NCBI GenBank assembly: GCA_011800155.1
Contig: CM022371.1
Location: forward strand, 3,224,001 to 3,288,000
Source: Flammulina velutipes
Taxonomy: Eukaryota; Basidiomycota; Agaricomycetes; Agaricales; Physalacriaceae
Direction of reading: 5' to 3'
DNA length: 64,000 nt
Both the position numbers and the translations under genes were made by a program. Below are positions 22,104 to 33,173 of this stretch, in pieces (position 1 is the stretch's first letter; the number at the start of each line of letters is the position of its first letter). The notes below the pieces were generated by a model. That model saw only the letters and a list, made by a program, of their open reading frames with translations, was not told where the DNA came from and did not search any database.

Positions 22104-24434
22104 ATGAGCTCTGTATTCGAATCTCTAGTCAGAACTACGCTCTCGTCGACCGTATTGCTGCAAATACTCCCATTCATCGTTCTTTTCGTGGTTCCGTTCG
22201 TCATCCTCCAAGTGGCCACTGTTGCTCGATACCCCCTCTTCGCAAACTCTATGGGCCTCGACATTTTGGCCCCCTGGTCTTGGTTTTCCAGTACAAATAA
22301 TGAGCCACAGCCCAGTGGCTCAGGACACCACCAGGCCAAGAGGAAGAATAAGAAGGTCAAACTGAGGACGTCCGTGAAAACGGGTGCGTGTGTGCGGTTC
22401 TCTCTTTCTTTGGTCGTCCTAACCGCCTCGGACAGAAAGCGACGTTGAAGATGGATACTATCCCGGTCTTGTCAACATCTCCGGGACGTACTGCTTCATG
22501 AACTCGACAATTCAAGTGCGTTTTACTGCTATCTCGGCCTCTATAATTTTAAAGACATTGACCAGGCGCTGTCGTCTCTTTCATACCTCCAACCACACAT
22601 AGACGCCGTACACGCTAAAGCAGAAGCTCTGGACGTCGCAACACCTGTCATAGACGTACTCCAGGAGCTCTTTCATCGTGCGTACTGCCTGCAAAGTCCT
22701 TGTGGTTCATTGCTAACGTGGACCATAGAACTCAACACTCCAAAATCCTCGCCATCTTCCATCAGACCCGTAGACCTCATCGCAATTCTGTCCTCCCCCT
22801 CCTCAGCCCGCTTCAATTCCCTCTTTGTGTCTCGAGAACACCAGGATGCGCAAGAACTCTTCCAGCTCATTTCCGAATGCATCAAAAACGAGACCGTCAA
22901 TGTCGACAAGGAGGGCCTTCGAGATCGCGGGCTCAACGCCTTATCTCAGCCTGGAGATATCACCAGAGACATCGGCAAAAGTGTCTTTGACGGCCTCACC
23001 GCCAATCGACGGAGTTGTGTCATTTGTCAATACACCGAGGCGGTCATGCACTTTCCCTTCGACAATTGGCAGCTTGCTGTCCCCAGACTTGCTACAGCTT
23101 GCCTATTGGAGGACTGCCTAGAGGAGTACACCCGCTTGGAGGTGTTGAGGGACTGCATCTGCCGGATGTGTTCCATGCTTGCTACCTATCGACGCCTTCA
23201 ACAAGAAGTGTTGGCCTTAACAGAAGCTGCTCAACCAGACGCGAAACCATCAGCTTCTAGGAAACGACGGCTGAAGGAGGTGAAGAAGATGGAGGCTCGC
23301 GTCAAGGCTGCAATTGACGAAGGCAGGATAGAGGAAGACATCAAGGATGTACGACTGGAGAAGGTTTTCAGCCAATACTCGACGAAGCAAGCCATGATTG
23401 CGAGACCTCCTCCTGTCCTTGCTCTCCATCTGAACCGGTCTGTCCACTATTCTCATTACGCCTCCAAAAACAACATCCGGGTGGTATTCTCAGAAGTCCT
23501 AGATCTCACACCCTTCACAACCTCTGGCAATCTCTCTACCATTCCCACATCATCGTTGTCAACACCACCACCACACCCTCCCCGTTCTACCACTCCGACT
23601 CCGGCGACTTTTGCGAACATCCATTCGCGGACATTCTACCGACTTAGCTCCGTCGTTTGTCATTACGGACAACACTCCTTTGGCCATTACATCTGCTTCC
23701 GACGGAAGCCTCGGGATCCAAGTTCAGAAGATCGATGGCGTCCTCCCAAAATCATCGTCAAGGAACGTCCTGTGGTAAAGGACGAAGACGGAGATTCCTC
23801 AGGCCCTGGACCTGCCTTTGATTGGGAAGATACCGATCCTACTGCACGAGCTGGCACTGGCACGGGCTGGCTTCGCATATCTGACTCTTCCGTAGAAGAG
23901 TGTGGCATTGAGTCGGTGTTACGCGAAGGCTCCGGTGTATTCATGCTCTATTACGAACGGGCGCATGTATCACTCGCACCTCCCTCACATCCGTACACTG
24001 GGAACGGGGCTGCGTATGGTATTGGAACGGCGACGCCGGAAAGCTCTGAGGAGACGTTGAAGCCTGAGACGCTGATGAAGCTGGGAATGTTGAATGGGAA
24101 TGCTAGCATGGGGTCGCTCGTCAGTCGTGCGTCAGTGAAGAGCGAGGGTGACGACTGCAGGAGCTTCGTTTCTGCGAGCCCGCCTGCGAACTTTGGGCCT
24201 AGGATAGTGAGGAGCGTCACGACTGGCAGAGGGAGGAGGAGCGCGAGTGCGACGCCCTCGGAAGGGACGATGCGTGCCCAGTCGGTGTCACCTGTAACAA
24301 GAGCGATACCAAATGGACATCATAAGGTGAAGATGGAGGATGACGGGGAGGAGACGATGCCCGCGTCTATGTCTTCGTCTGCGCCGGCATTGTTGTCACC
24401 TTTGCAAATAAGGACGAATGGAGATTCTTCATGA
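22104..24434 (+). CDS. Membrane-anchored ubiquitin-specific protease (USP30/Ubp16-like)
   Basis: Four exons (22104-22383, 22436-22515, 22566-22677, 22729-24434) give 725 residues. An N-terminal hydrophobic helix (VLLQILPFIVLFVVPFVIL) suggests anchoring in the mitochondrial outer membrane or ER, as in USP30 and Ubp16. A basic linker (KRKNKKVKL) follows. The catalytic Cys box is GLVNISGTYCFMNSTIQ, and SREHQDAQELFQLI is the typical QDAxE motif. The finger region has RRSCVICQYTEA and a Cys pair (CICRMC) that may bind zinc. The His box is YRLSSVVCHYGQHSFGHYICF. A low-complexity Ser/Pro tail ends the protein. It should remove ubiquitin from substrates. The Cys box has one residue more than the usual GxTC spacing, but Cys, QDAxE and His box are all present. 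Confidence 0.88.
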
Positions 24435-24939
24435 TATGCATTTCTCTATAGTATAGCTTTCGTTTACATTATTCGTCGACCGTTATTCGTACATGTATCA
24501 CTATTACCATGGCCCACTCATACAATGTTCCATTTGCATGTTATCTGAGGGTACTTGTTTGTGCCGTTATCCAGCAATGTTCGGGTCTATCGATGTTACG
24601 GAAGCAAGCAAGGTGAGATGAACCGTGCGCCACGTAAGTCATACGAGCATTTGATTGAAAACTGTCGATATTATGGATGACAACCTGTGTGAGATAATGC
24701 ATAGTATATGTATAGGTTTATAACGAGTAAGGTACAATAACGAAAACTATGATGTGTCCACATGAGGTGACCAGGATATCTATGGCGCTGGATCTGAGGG
24801 CGGGACAGGACTGAAAATGTCTGACACTACTCGCGACACTCCGCAACCTGGAATGATGACACTATGAGTATGGAGAAGGACACGAAGGAAACGCGACTAA
24901 CATCGTGCATCGTGCAAATTCAGGCTGATCTCACACCAC
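24435..24939. other. Intergenic region between convergent USP and FunK1-A genes
   Basis: Both flanking genes end here, so the stretch should hold two 3' untranslated regions. It is AT-richer than the coding sequence, and I see no further gene, RNA or repeat. Confidence 0.5.
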
Positions 24940-27258
24940 TCATGGCGCGTACGCGTCGTCCTCGTCGTGTTTGCGCTTCAAGGGAACTATTGGTGGAGTA
25001 GATGCAGCATTTTCACTAGTGATGAGAAGGGATATATCGGGGAAGTCGGAAATTGCGCGCAGGGATTCGACGATGAGCTGATAGATGTAGTTGAACGGCT
25101 TGACATATGCTGATGTGTCGTAGATTCTGCCTTCCTTGTTTCTACGACGGCTGGCTACCATTAGTTTGCGTCGTGCCCGCTCGACCTTCCGAATGTAGGT
25201 ATGTAAATCTTTTGGAAAAAGATAGCAAAGCCCTCCACCAGCCTTGGATATAAGGAATTTATCTTCGGTGAATGAGCGCCGACGATACTCTGAGCATTTT
25301 CCAGAATTGTGGAAGATCCAGGGCACGGCATGTGCATCAGGTCCTCTGAGCTGGTACAAGAACCAAACTCCGAGCCACCAGTATGATTCACAATCATGTT
25401 GGAAGTTGTGATAGACGACGTTTGTGCCATTCTCCTTGAATTGTTCGTCCTCATCATCGATCACGGAGGACTCGGATGTCTCATCGTCAAAATTTCCCGG
25501 GAGGAAATATGGTATTCCTGTTTGAATCTCTACAGACATGAAAAAAGGTGTTCCCTGTCATGGATTCAAAAAAAAACCAGCTCCGAAGCGATCATACGTA
25601 CCGTCTTTAGGTCTGATGGCGCTCTACTCGGCCTAAATAGTCTGGCGGATTCAAGGTCTCCAATTCTACCTGAAGGACCATCGCCGGCTGCGGGGTAGAA
25701 CAATAAATTGGAGGAACTTATATCGCGGTGCACGTATTCCGCGAGAAACATTAACGCAGAACCTACTTTGGTGTTCAGGTATTATCGCATAAGCTAGTCA
25801 ACGAGACTTACCAACAAGGCAAGATTCCATGGTCTTAATAGCTTGACCAAAATCTTCCAGTTCGTCGATGACAATGCAGATTTCTTTGTAAACGACTTGA
25901 CATCGTGATTTCTGAGCAAAGATCGGGGCGCGAGGGTCTCTGTAGTCCGCCAGAATGGGCTCGACATGCCCATGGACGTCCTTGTCAAAAATGGTGTTCG
26001 TTAGAGTCGCATTCGTTGGGACGGAGCAGGTTGGCACTATATCGCGCGCGTCAGCTTCGATGGTGAGAAAATGTTGTTTCCAAGAGCCGGTGTGCAAAAC
26101 GTCCTGTATCTTGCGCGCAAAGTCCTTGTCGAATTCGGAAGAAAGAGGGACCCACGAGGCCACTCTATCCTCCAGAGCGTTGAATATGGCATTTTGCGTT
26201 TCCCGTTCTGACGGGCTTGTCTCTGTGAGCCAGTAGTCTTTCAGGACAGCCTCGACGGCTCCATGCAACGGGGTAAGATCCTCGAAGCTTGCGATTTCAA
26301 CGGCCTTCCAAACGCGTGTAGCACGGGTGGCGATATGGGATGGTTGACAGTCGTAGATCCATGACAGAGTCTTGAAGTACCGCGTGTCTATCCTGAACAC
26401 AAAGAACGAGTCGCCTTGGTCATCGTTGTGTTTGCGGATGTCCGGGTCGTAACCAAGCTCTTCCGTACTTGCAAACAGGAATGCTGCCAGAATGTGGATA
26501 ACCTCGTCGTAGTCCTGAATTGCCTGTTAGCAATACTCTTGGGATCGCGTTGACAATAAACCTTCAAGATATTGATTGCCTGAGATCTCATTGCGTAGGA
26601 GCGAGAGAAAAACCAGACCCTCATGATGTTGTCTTCAATCGATATCTACAAAAGATGTGTCAACGAAAAAGCCATCTAAGAAGTTTGAACGCACACTGTA
26701 TGTATGGCGTCGACGGGGGTCGTTGTTCATTACATGTACAGCTGCAACGACGAGCCTTCTTCGATTCTATGGAAGAAATAGATTAGAATCGAAAACAGTT
26801 TGTCAAACGGTATCTCTCACCTCTCGAAGATCGGATTCGTCGTGCAACAATCTACATTCAAGATTGACCGCGATTTCTCCAGTGGAATCAAAGTCGGAGG
26901 TCGTCGTATCGAGAAGTTCGAAGAAGCTACCAATTCTGTAAGAATTTATATCCTCCTCAGTGCTCAACTCGGTAGATCGAGACACGAGTGTGGTCGTTGG
27001 TGGTCCTACTCCTGCCTTAGTGATGGCCTTGCAGATATCAAGGAGAACATTGAAGACCTTTTCTGAGGAGGCAGCCTTGAATGGGCTGCGGGACGAGGCG
27101 ACGACGTTGGATTCCTGGCTCGGACTCCGGAACGAGCGTTCGTCCACCTTCAAAGCTGCAGCACATTTCTGGACTAGGTCGTCGGTAAGAATTTTCGGGT
27201 TGGGTAGATAAGATTCCTGAAAATCCGCGAAAGAAATCTCTAGTATCTCTTGGGCCAT
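24940..27258 (-). CDS. FunK1-type fungal protein kinase, copy A
   Basis: Several exons join from MAQEILEISFADFQESYLPN (start at 27258) to LKRKHDEDDAYAP. The frame is open 50 codons further upstream (Met at 27408), so the true start may be earlier. The N-terminal half is the helical FunK1 leader, followed by DPDIRKHNDDQGDSFFV. The kinase part has a lysine in VLKDYWLTE, then a catalytic loop YVHRDISSSNLLF and GRIGDLESARLF in place of DFG, as usual in this family. Further conserved segments are TGTPFFMSVEIQTG and HDCESYWWLGVWFLYQL. FunK1 kinases are greatly expanded in Agaricomycetes and their substrates are unknown. The catalytic HRD and the N-lobe Lys are present, so activity is possible. Its 5' part is nearly identical to copy B. 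Confidence 0.8.
26394..27222. repeat. Near-identical tract shared by FunK1 A and B, arm A
   Basis: 829 bp correspond base for base, without any indel, to 31881-32709 (constant offset of 5487). I spotted only two substitutions, in the region around 26430 and around 26588. Just outside, on both sides, mismatches rise quickly. It covers the 5' half of the kinase gene, including its introns. Confidence 0.9.
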
Positions 27259-27522
27259 TATGTCTTCAACGTCTCTTCGAAAGGCAACGAAAGCTGTCCG
27301 GGGCGCGCACATTGTGAGAAATTGGTGCAGAAATTTGGCAACGATTGGTAGAGCGCGTTTAAACTGAAGGAGTGCTAGCAAGAGGTGATCGATGCGGCCA
27401 TGTGGCATGCGAGTCTTTCCGTCAGTGGCCGGGATGTTGCCGCTACAGTGTCACAATCCAAAGTTGATTCGAACTTCGAAGTATTCTTTCTAAACGCAAT
27501 TTATGACCGCTCTACCGTTCGA

Positions 27523-28062
27523 CTACAACCCTGATTTAACCTGGTAGGGGATGGCGCGATTCTCCTTGAGCCAAAGATCTTCCCCTTCTTTGTCGCGCAC
27601 CGCGTGAGGTGGAATCAGTCCATTCTCCCTCCACAGAAGAGGCTGAAAAGGTGTCATCTTATGATGCACGAACAGTCATATTATACGTACGTCTGCCTCC
27701 GATATTTCGACTTCCCAATCTACGCCGCGATCCTTTGTGAAAGGCTCAATACCCTTTTCATAGATATCCAAGAACTCCTTCTTCTTCTGGTCGCTACAAA
27801 ATCTACGTCAGCATCTGGTCTCTCTTTCTGAAATGATCACATACTTCGAGAACTGGCGTGCCAAGTGATGGATCAGGATGCGGACGAAATTGTCTGTGGG
27901 TTTGCCTCCAACGTAGAAGTTGTCTTTGTCCACCTCGATGAAGATGACGACGACGTAGAAGCGGGGGATGCCCACGTAGATCGCTGTAATCGCCTCGGAT
28001 AGTTTGGCCTTGTCTTCTGCGGTGTATAGACCAGGAGGTACGTAGAAACGGTGGAGGGGCAT
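27523..28062 (-). CDS. Tautomerase-family protein, copy 2
   Basis: This is the inverted paralogue of the gene at 16380-16919, with the same three-exon layout. It starts MPLHRFYVPPGLYTAEDK, with the presumed catalytic Pro next to the initiator Met, and continues ITAIYVGIPRFYVVVIF, FYVGGKPTDNFVRILIHH, a short middle exon ending EISEAD and a last exon with LLWRENGLIPP and KENRAIPYQVKSGL. Changes from copy 1 are mostly conservative (for example VYAS to IYVG, SYY to NFY), so both copies look functional and selected. It is divergently paired with ketoreductase copy 2 and lies just downstream of the FunK1-A start. Confidence 0.86.
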
Positions 28063-28355
28063 GTTTTAGCAATGTCTCGAGAGACTGAAGGACGATAACC
28101 ACGAGCCATCGTTTCTCGTTCCTTTTATTTTAATCGAATGAACAGGTCCGGGGTCATGACCGGTCGACCACCAACTCTCTTGCAATCGGTATTAGTCCTG
28201 GAAGTGCCCGAGGCCGAGGACTGTGACTGAACCCGACACTGAGGCTGACATTTGCTACGGCGCTGATGCATTCATTCTCTAGGACACTAGCCGAGGCAGA
28301 ACCACATAAATAACATCCCAGCGGAATCCATGGAAATTTTATCTCTGCTATCACC
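28063..28355. promoter_or_regulatory. Shared divergent promoter of the pair, copy 2
   Basis: The palindrome GGTCATGACC is at 28152-28161. The inverse of the GC-rich block, GTGCCCGAGGCCGAGG, is at 28204-28219 with TTAGTCC beside it. The order relative to the two genes is the same as in copy 1. The sequence just before the tautomerase start (CTCGAGACATTGC and nearby) is also well kept. Confidence 0.6.
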
Positions 28356-29721
28356 ATGTCTAAAATCCTTGTTAGCAGTGTCTACGATCCTATTGTAATG
28401 TCTCCTAACCTCTCGTTTAGGTCACTGGTAGCACTGGCTTCCTTGGCACACATATCGTTGACCAGCTGATCCGAGCAGGCTATAACGTTCGAGGGTGAGC
28501 CGCCTTTTCGAGCCTTCCTTGTAGTCTCATAGTAATACCTTCATAAAGGACAGTCCGTTCAGAAGAAAAACGCGCCCAAGTTGAGAGGCGCTGGGCTTCG
28601 TCTGGACCGGCTTTCGAGGCGCAAGTTGTACTAGATCTTGCTTCTTCCAACATGGCGAATGTTATGCAAGGTGTGATTTGGAGTTGTCTTTCAAAACGGT
28701 TCTTGACAGATACATAGGCATCTCTGCCGTGATACATGTGGCATCGCCCTTCACGACCTCATTCGAAGACGCTCAAAAAGAGCTTTTGGATCCTGCTGTG
28801 AAAGGTACACAGAATGTGCTTCATTCGGCACACGCATCTGGTATCAAACGTATCATCATCACATCGAGCATAGCGAGTGTCTTCGATTTGTCCAAAGGAG
28901 GTCCGTTAGGCTTATGCATCTGTCATTCGAATTCATTCAGACTTTTCTAGGGCCCCGAGCAGATCATTTGTACACTCCTAATGACTGGTAGGCCATCCCA
29001 AATGTAGCTCAATTCTCGCCTGTCATACTTCTCAAGGAACTCGCTCACCGCTGAAGTAGCCCTTTCCGGCAAGCTTCCTCCTGGGGTAGTATACGCGGTT
29101 TCCAAGGCCTTAGCGGAGAAAAGTGCCTGGAATTTCGCGTCTGCACACCCTGAGATACAGCTGACGGCTATCAATCGTGAGTCTCCCAGGCCTTCTATGT
29201 CCTAGTTCACAATGTTCAGCCAATCCAACAGCTACAATGATATATGGTCCCCCCGTACAATCTGCATCCACAGGGTCACTCAACGAGTCGACAGCGGCGT
29301 TGTATGATCTTTTCCGTGGTGGCATGGCCAATGTTCCGCAGACGCCGGTGCCTTTCTTCGTAGACGTGCGCGATGCAGCTATGGCTCATGTCCTAGCACT
29401 TCAGAATAACACCGTTATCGGTAAACGAATCATACTCAATGCTGGCACATACACGTTCTATGAGGTATGTTACGTGTTTTGTCTTCATCGCAATCTCACT
29501 AACAAGCAATGTTTTAGGTGGTCGAGATCATCAGGCGGGAGCGTCCCGGGCTCTCGTCGCGTTTGCCTTCTCTGGAGGGAGCAGTTGACGAGCCTAGGCT
29601 GACGTTTGCCAGGATCGATACGAGTATTGCTGTGAAGGACTTAAACATGAAGTTTATACCGTTGAAGAAAAGTGTTTTGGATACGATTGATGTTGTGTTG
29701 AAGTTGGAGAGTAAATTGTAA
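28356..29721 (+). CDS. SDR ketoreductase, copy 2
   Basis: Paralogue of the gene at 14728-16096, with the same order of exons and the same short first exon (MSKILVSS). Motifs are intact: VTGSTGFLGTHIVDQ (cofactor binding), VRGTVRSEEKRAQVE, ISAVIHVASPFTTSF, SGIKRIIITSSIASV, GVVYAVSKALAEK (YxxxK), TMIYGPPVQSAS and PFFVDVRDAAMAHVL. The C-terminus ends LKLESKL exactly as in copy 1. Differences are scattered and mostly conservative, and no frameshift or stop is needed to build it, so it should be a working enzyme. It is divergent from tautomerase copy 2 across a 293-bp promoter and probably shares an unknown metabolic task with it. Confidence 0.89.
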
Positions 29722-30316
29722 AATTTTGGGCCAAGAGTATGAAGGAACATTCGGCTAAGGCGCAGCGTGTAGAAATTGGAACGTATCGTGTGGCGATAGT
29801 ACTACTTGTATGGTAAACACATACACAGCTGTAAGTTAAGCCTGAAATGCATTGGAATGAATACCAGTGCATGACTGAAGAAAGAAACACACCATTGAAG
29901 TGGTATTGTTCGAAGACACTTCGGAAAGTAGAATACTCTACTACTACAACTGCAAGTAGCCTCGTCCATACATCAAACTGATCCAATATACTCCGGCGTA
30001 CAGAAATTTCAGGTTGGCCGTATGTTGTCCGTGAAGACACCAATACCGGGACTCGAATGATCAATCGCAAAGGAGTCAAGGAATTCAAAAACATTTTGGT
30101 TGAGGGATTTCAAGCTTTGGAATACAATAATATAAAGTACTGCTGGAACTACAATTTCAATTATCCAACAAAATGGCCTTAAACTAAACGAGAACGTCCG
30201 TGGTGCTGAAAGGAGGACAGGACGAGAAATGTCTGTCTGAAAGGATGGCACGGTGAATAAAGAGAACAGCAGGAGGGAAGCGCAGCTGACGTGATGCCTC
30301 GTGTAAACTCGAGTAC
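29722..30316. other. Intergenic region between ketoreductase 2 and FunK1-B
   Basis: The first 80 bp still resemble the sequence downstream of ketoreductase 1, so the duplication reaches about 29800. Beyond that the stretch is AT-rich with many short frames and no recognisable gene. Both flanking genes end here, so it probably holds their 3' ends. Confidence 0.5.
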
Positions 30317-32915
30317 TCAACCACCACGTATGCGCTTGTTGGAGCTTCTAGTAGTTCTACGGTCACCAGACCAGCTGCCCGTAATACGATCCGAGGGGGA
30401 GTCTGGTACGTATGCGCCGTCGTCATTTTTGCGCTTCAAGGGAATTCCCTGCTGACTAGATACGGTGTTTGCATCACTAATAGTGGGAAGCGATGAGACT
30501 TTGGAGATTGGACGCAGGGAGTTGACGATGAGGACATAGATTTCGTTGAATGGCATAACATAGGCTAATATTTCATTAGTCTTGCCGTCTTTGATTCTTT
30601 CGTGGTTGTATGCCCTGAGATTGCGTCGTGCTATCTCGACCTTCCAGATTTCGTCTCGTAGATTATCCGGGAAAAGGGCGCGAAGCCCCCCTCCTTCATT
30701 CAGAAGGTACCCTTCGGCCATGTACGAAGATCGGCGCTGGTCTGAGCAACTACTGGAGGCTCGAAAGATGTCGCGAAACTTCTTGGTGTCAGTCCCTTTG
30801 AGCTGGTACAAGAACCAAACTGCCAGCCACCAGTATGATTCACAGTCGTGTTGGAAGTTATGGTGAACATGGCAGGACATATTGGCCACCTGGACATCTT
30901 CAACCTTGGCAGTCCAAGGTACTGCGCTGGGTGGCACCGTGTCGATTGGACTTCCTGTGTGGATTTCGACAGACATGAACAGAGGTGTTCCCTGTCATCA
31001 AGTTAGACTCAATACAACCACGTCTGAAGCGTTCATACGTACTGTCTTCGGGTCAGATTTCGCTCCATCTAGAAACACCCCAAACTGTTTGGCGTATTCA
31101 AGGTCACCAATTTTACCTGAGGGGCCATCGTCGGCTGTGGGGAAGAACAGTAGATTGGCGGCACTTATATCACGGTGCATGTAATTCGCGAGGAACATTA
31201 ACGCAGATCCTATTCAAATAAACAGGTAAGCTATACATCGTATATGCTGATCAAACAAGACCTACCAATCAGACAAGACTCCATGGTCTCGACAACTTGG
31301 CAAGAATCATTCAAACCATCGATGGGGATGCAGACCTCTTTGTAAACAACTTGGCATCGCGTCTTCTCAGCGAAGGAGCGGCCCTCGCGAGAGTTATAGT
31401 CTGCTAGAGCCGGGAGATGACCACATACTTGGCTACGCGCCGAGTCTAATCCTGGCTCGACGTGCCCACGAACGTTGGAATCAAAGATTGTGTTCGTTAG
31501 AGCCGCAGTCTTTGGAGCAGGATGTGGCATGGCGTCACGGGCATCGACCTCGATGGTGAGGAAATATTGGTTCCAAGAGCCTGCGTCCAAAATGCACCGG
31601 ATCTTCAGCGCGAGATCCTCGTGGAATCCTGATAAATCCACGACCACTCTGACCTCCTCCAAAGCCTTAAAAACGGCCGTTTGGATCTCCCGTTCTGAGA
31701 GGCTTGACTCCGTGAGCCAGTAGTCTTTCAAGACGACCTCGACCGCGCCATGCAGCGGGGTAAGCGCCTCGAAGCTTGCGATTTCAATGGCCTTCCAGAC
31801 GCGTGTAGCACGGGTGGCGATATGGGATGGTTGATAGTCGTGGATACAGGACAGAGTCTTGAAGTACCGTGTGTCTATCCTGAACACAAAGAACGAGTCG
31901 CCTTGGTCATTGTTGTGTTTGCGGATGTCCGGGTCGTAACCAAGCTCTTCCGTACTTGCAAACAGGAATGCTGCCAGAATGTGGATAACCTCGTCGTAGT
32001 CCTGAATTGCCTGTTAGCAATACTCTTGGGATCGCGTTGACAATAAACCTTCAAGATATTGATTGCCTGAGATCTCATTGTGTAGGAGCGAGAGAAAAAC
32101 CAGACCCTCATGATGTTGTCTTCAATCGATATCTACAAAAGATGTGTCAACGAAAAAGCCATCTAAGAAGTTTGAACGCACACTGTATGTATGGCGTCGA
32201 CGGGGGTCGTTGTTCATTACATGTACAGCTGCAACGACGAGCCTTCTTCGATTCTATGGAAGAAATAGATTAGAATCGAAAACAGTTTGTCAAACGGTAT
32301 CTCTCACCTCTCGAAGATCGGATTCGTCGTGCAACAATCTACATTCAAGATTGACCGCGATTTCTCCAGTGGAATCAAAGTCGGAGGTCGTCGTATCGAG
32401 AAGTTCGAAGAAGCTACCAATTCTGTAAGAATTTATATCCTCCTCAGTGCTCAACTCGGTAGATCGAGACACGAGTGTGGTCGTTGGTGGTCCTACTCCT
32501 GCCTTAGTGATGGCCTTGCAGATATCAAGGAGAACATTGAAGACCTTTTCTGAGGAGGCAGCCTTGAATGGGCTGCGGGACGAGGCGACGACGTTGGATT
32601 CCTGGCTCGGACTCCGGAACGAGCGTTCGTCCACCTTCAAAGCTGCAGCACATTTCTGGACTAGGTCGTCGGTAAGAATTTTCGGGTTGGGTAGATAAGA
32701 TTCCTGAAAATCCGCGAAAGGAACCTCTAGTATCTCTTGGGCCATTATGTCTTCAACGTCTCCTCGAAAAGCAACGAAGGGGCCGCTAGGATAAGCACGC
32801 GCGTTGTGAGAAATCGGTGCAGTATTTTGCGGTGTCGGGGCTGGAGGTATGCTATATGTTATGTTAGCTCTATGTTATCACAAGGATGAGAAGAAAACAC
32901 GCGTTTCATGGCCAT
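30317..32915 (-). CDS. FunK1-type fungal protein kinase, copy B
   Basis: The C-terminal part (from about 31880 down to 30317) is clearly homologous to copy A but diverged. It has VLKDYWLTESSL (N-lobe Lys), YMHRDISAANLLF (intact HRD and Asn), GKIGDLEYAKQF, MSVEIHTGSP and HDCESYWWLAVWFLYQL, and ends KRIRGG instead of DDAYAP. The 5' half is almost the same as in copy A. Upstream of MAQEILEVPFADFQ the frame continues through a Pro-rich piece (IPPAPTPQNTAPISHN), typical of FunK1 N-termini, to an acceptor near 32850. A tiny first exon from the ATG at 32915 (MAMKR) is possible, but its donor is weak, so the first exon is tentative. No disabling change is seen. Confidence 0.77.
31881..32709. repeat. 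Near-identical tract shared by FunK1 A and B, arm B
   Basis: Partner of 26394-27222 in the same orientation. The two arms are 5487 bp apart and have equal length. Kinase A and the tautomerase/ketoreductase pair lie in the interval. Confidence 0.9.
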
Positions 32916-33173
32916 TGTGAGCAGGGTCAAGCCTGGTGTTCGAACGATTAGTAGAGCGCGCTAAAAGTGATGGAATGCTAACATTTATTGAAAGCCTTCT
33001 TAGGCTATCGTCGCAATGGTCAGGAACAATATGGAAGCTCGCGTTGACGGTTGGCCGACGGTATAAAGAGATTCGAGACTGACAGTGAGAGAATGGTAAG
33101 AGGATTCCTGAATCACGGGACTCGGCGTACTTTCGAAATCCGCGTAGCGCCGCAGACTCTGCTTCTGACCATC

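Larger units (their letters stand above)
27523..29800. repeat. Inverted duplication, arm 2
   Basis: Mirror copy of 14613-16919. Here the tautomerase is on the minus strand and the ketoreductase on the plus strand. It is inserted between FunK1 copies A and B, about 10.6 kb from arm 1. Confidence 0.85.

Noticed and set aside
29722..30316. Mobile element between ketoreductase 2 and FunK1-B
   Set aside because: No terminal repeats, target-site duplication or transposase-like frame could be found.
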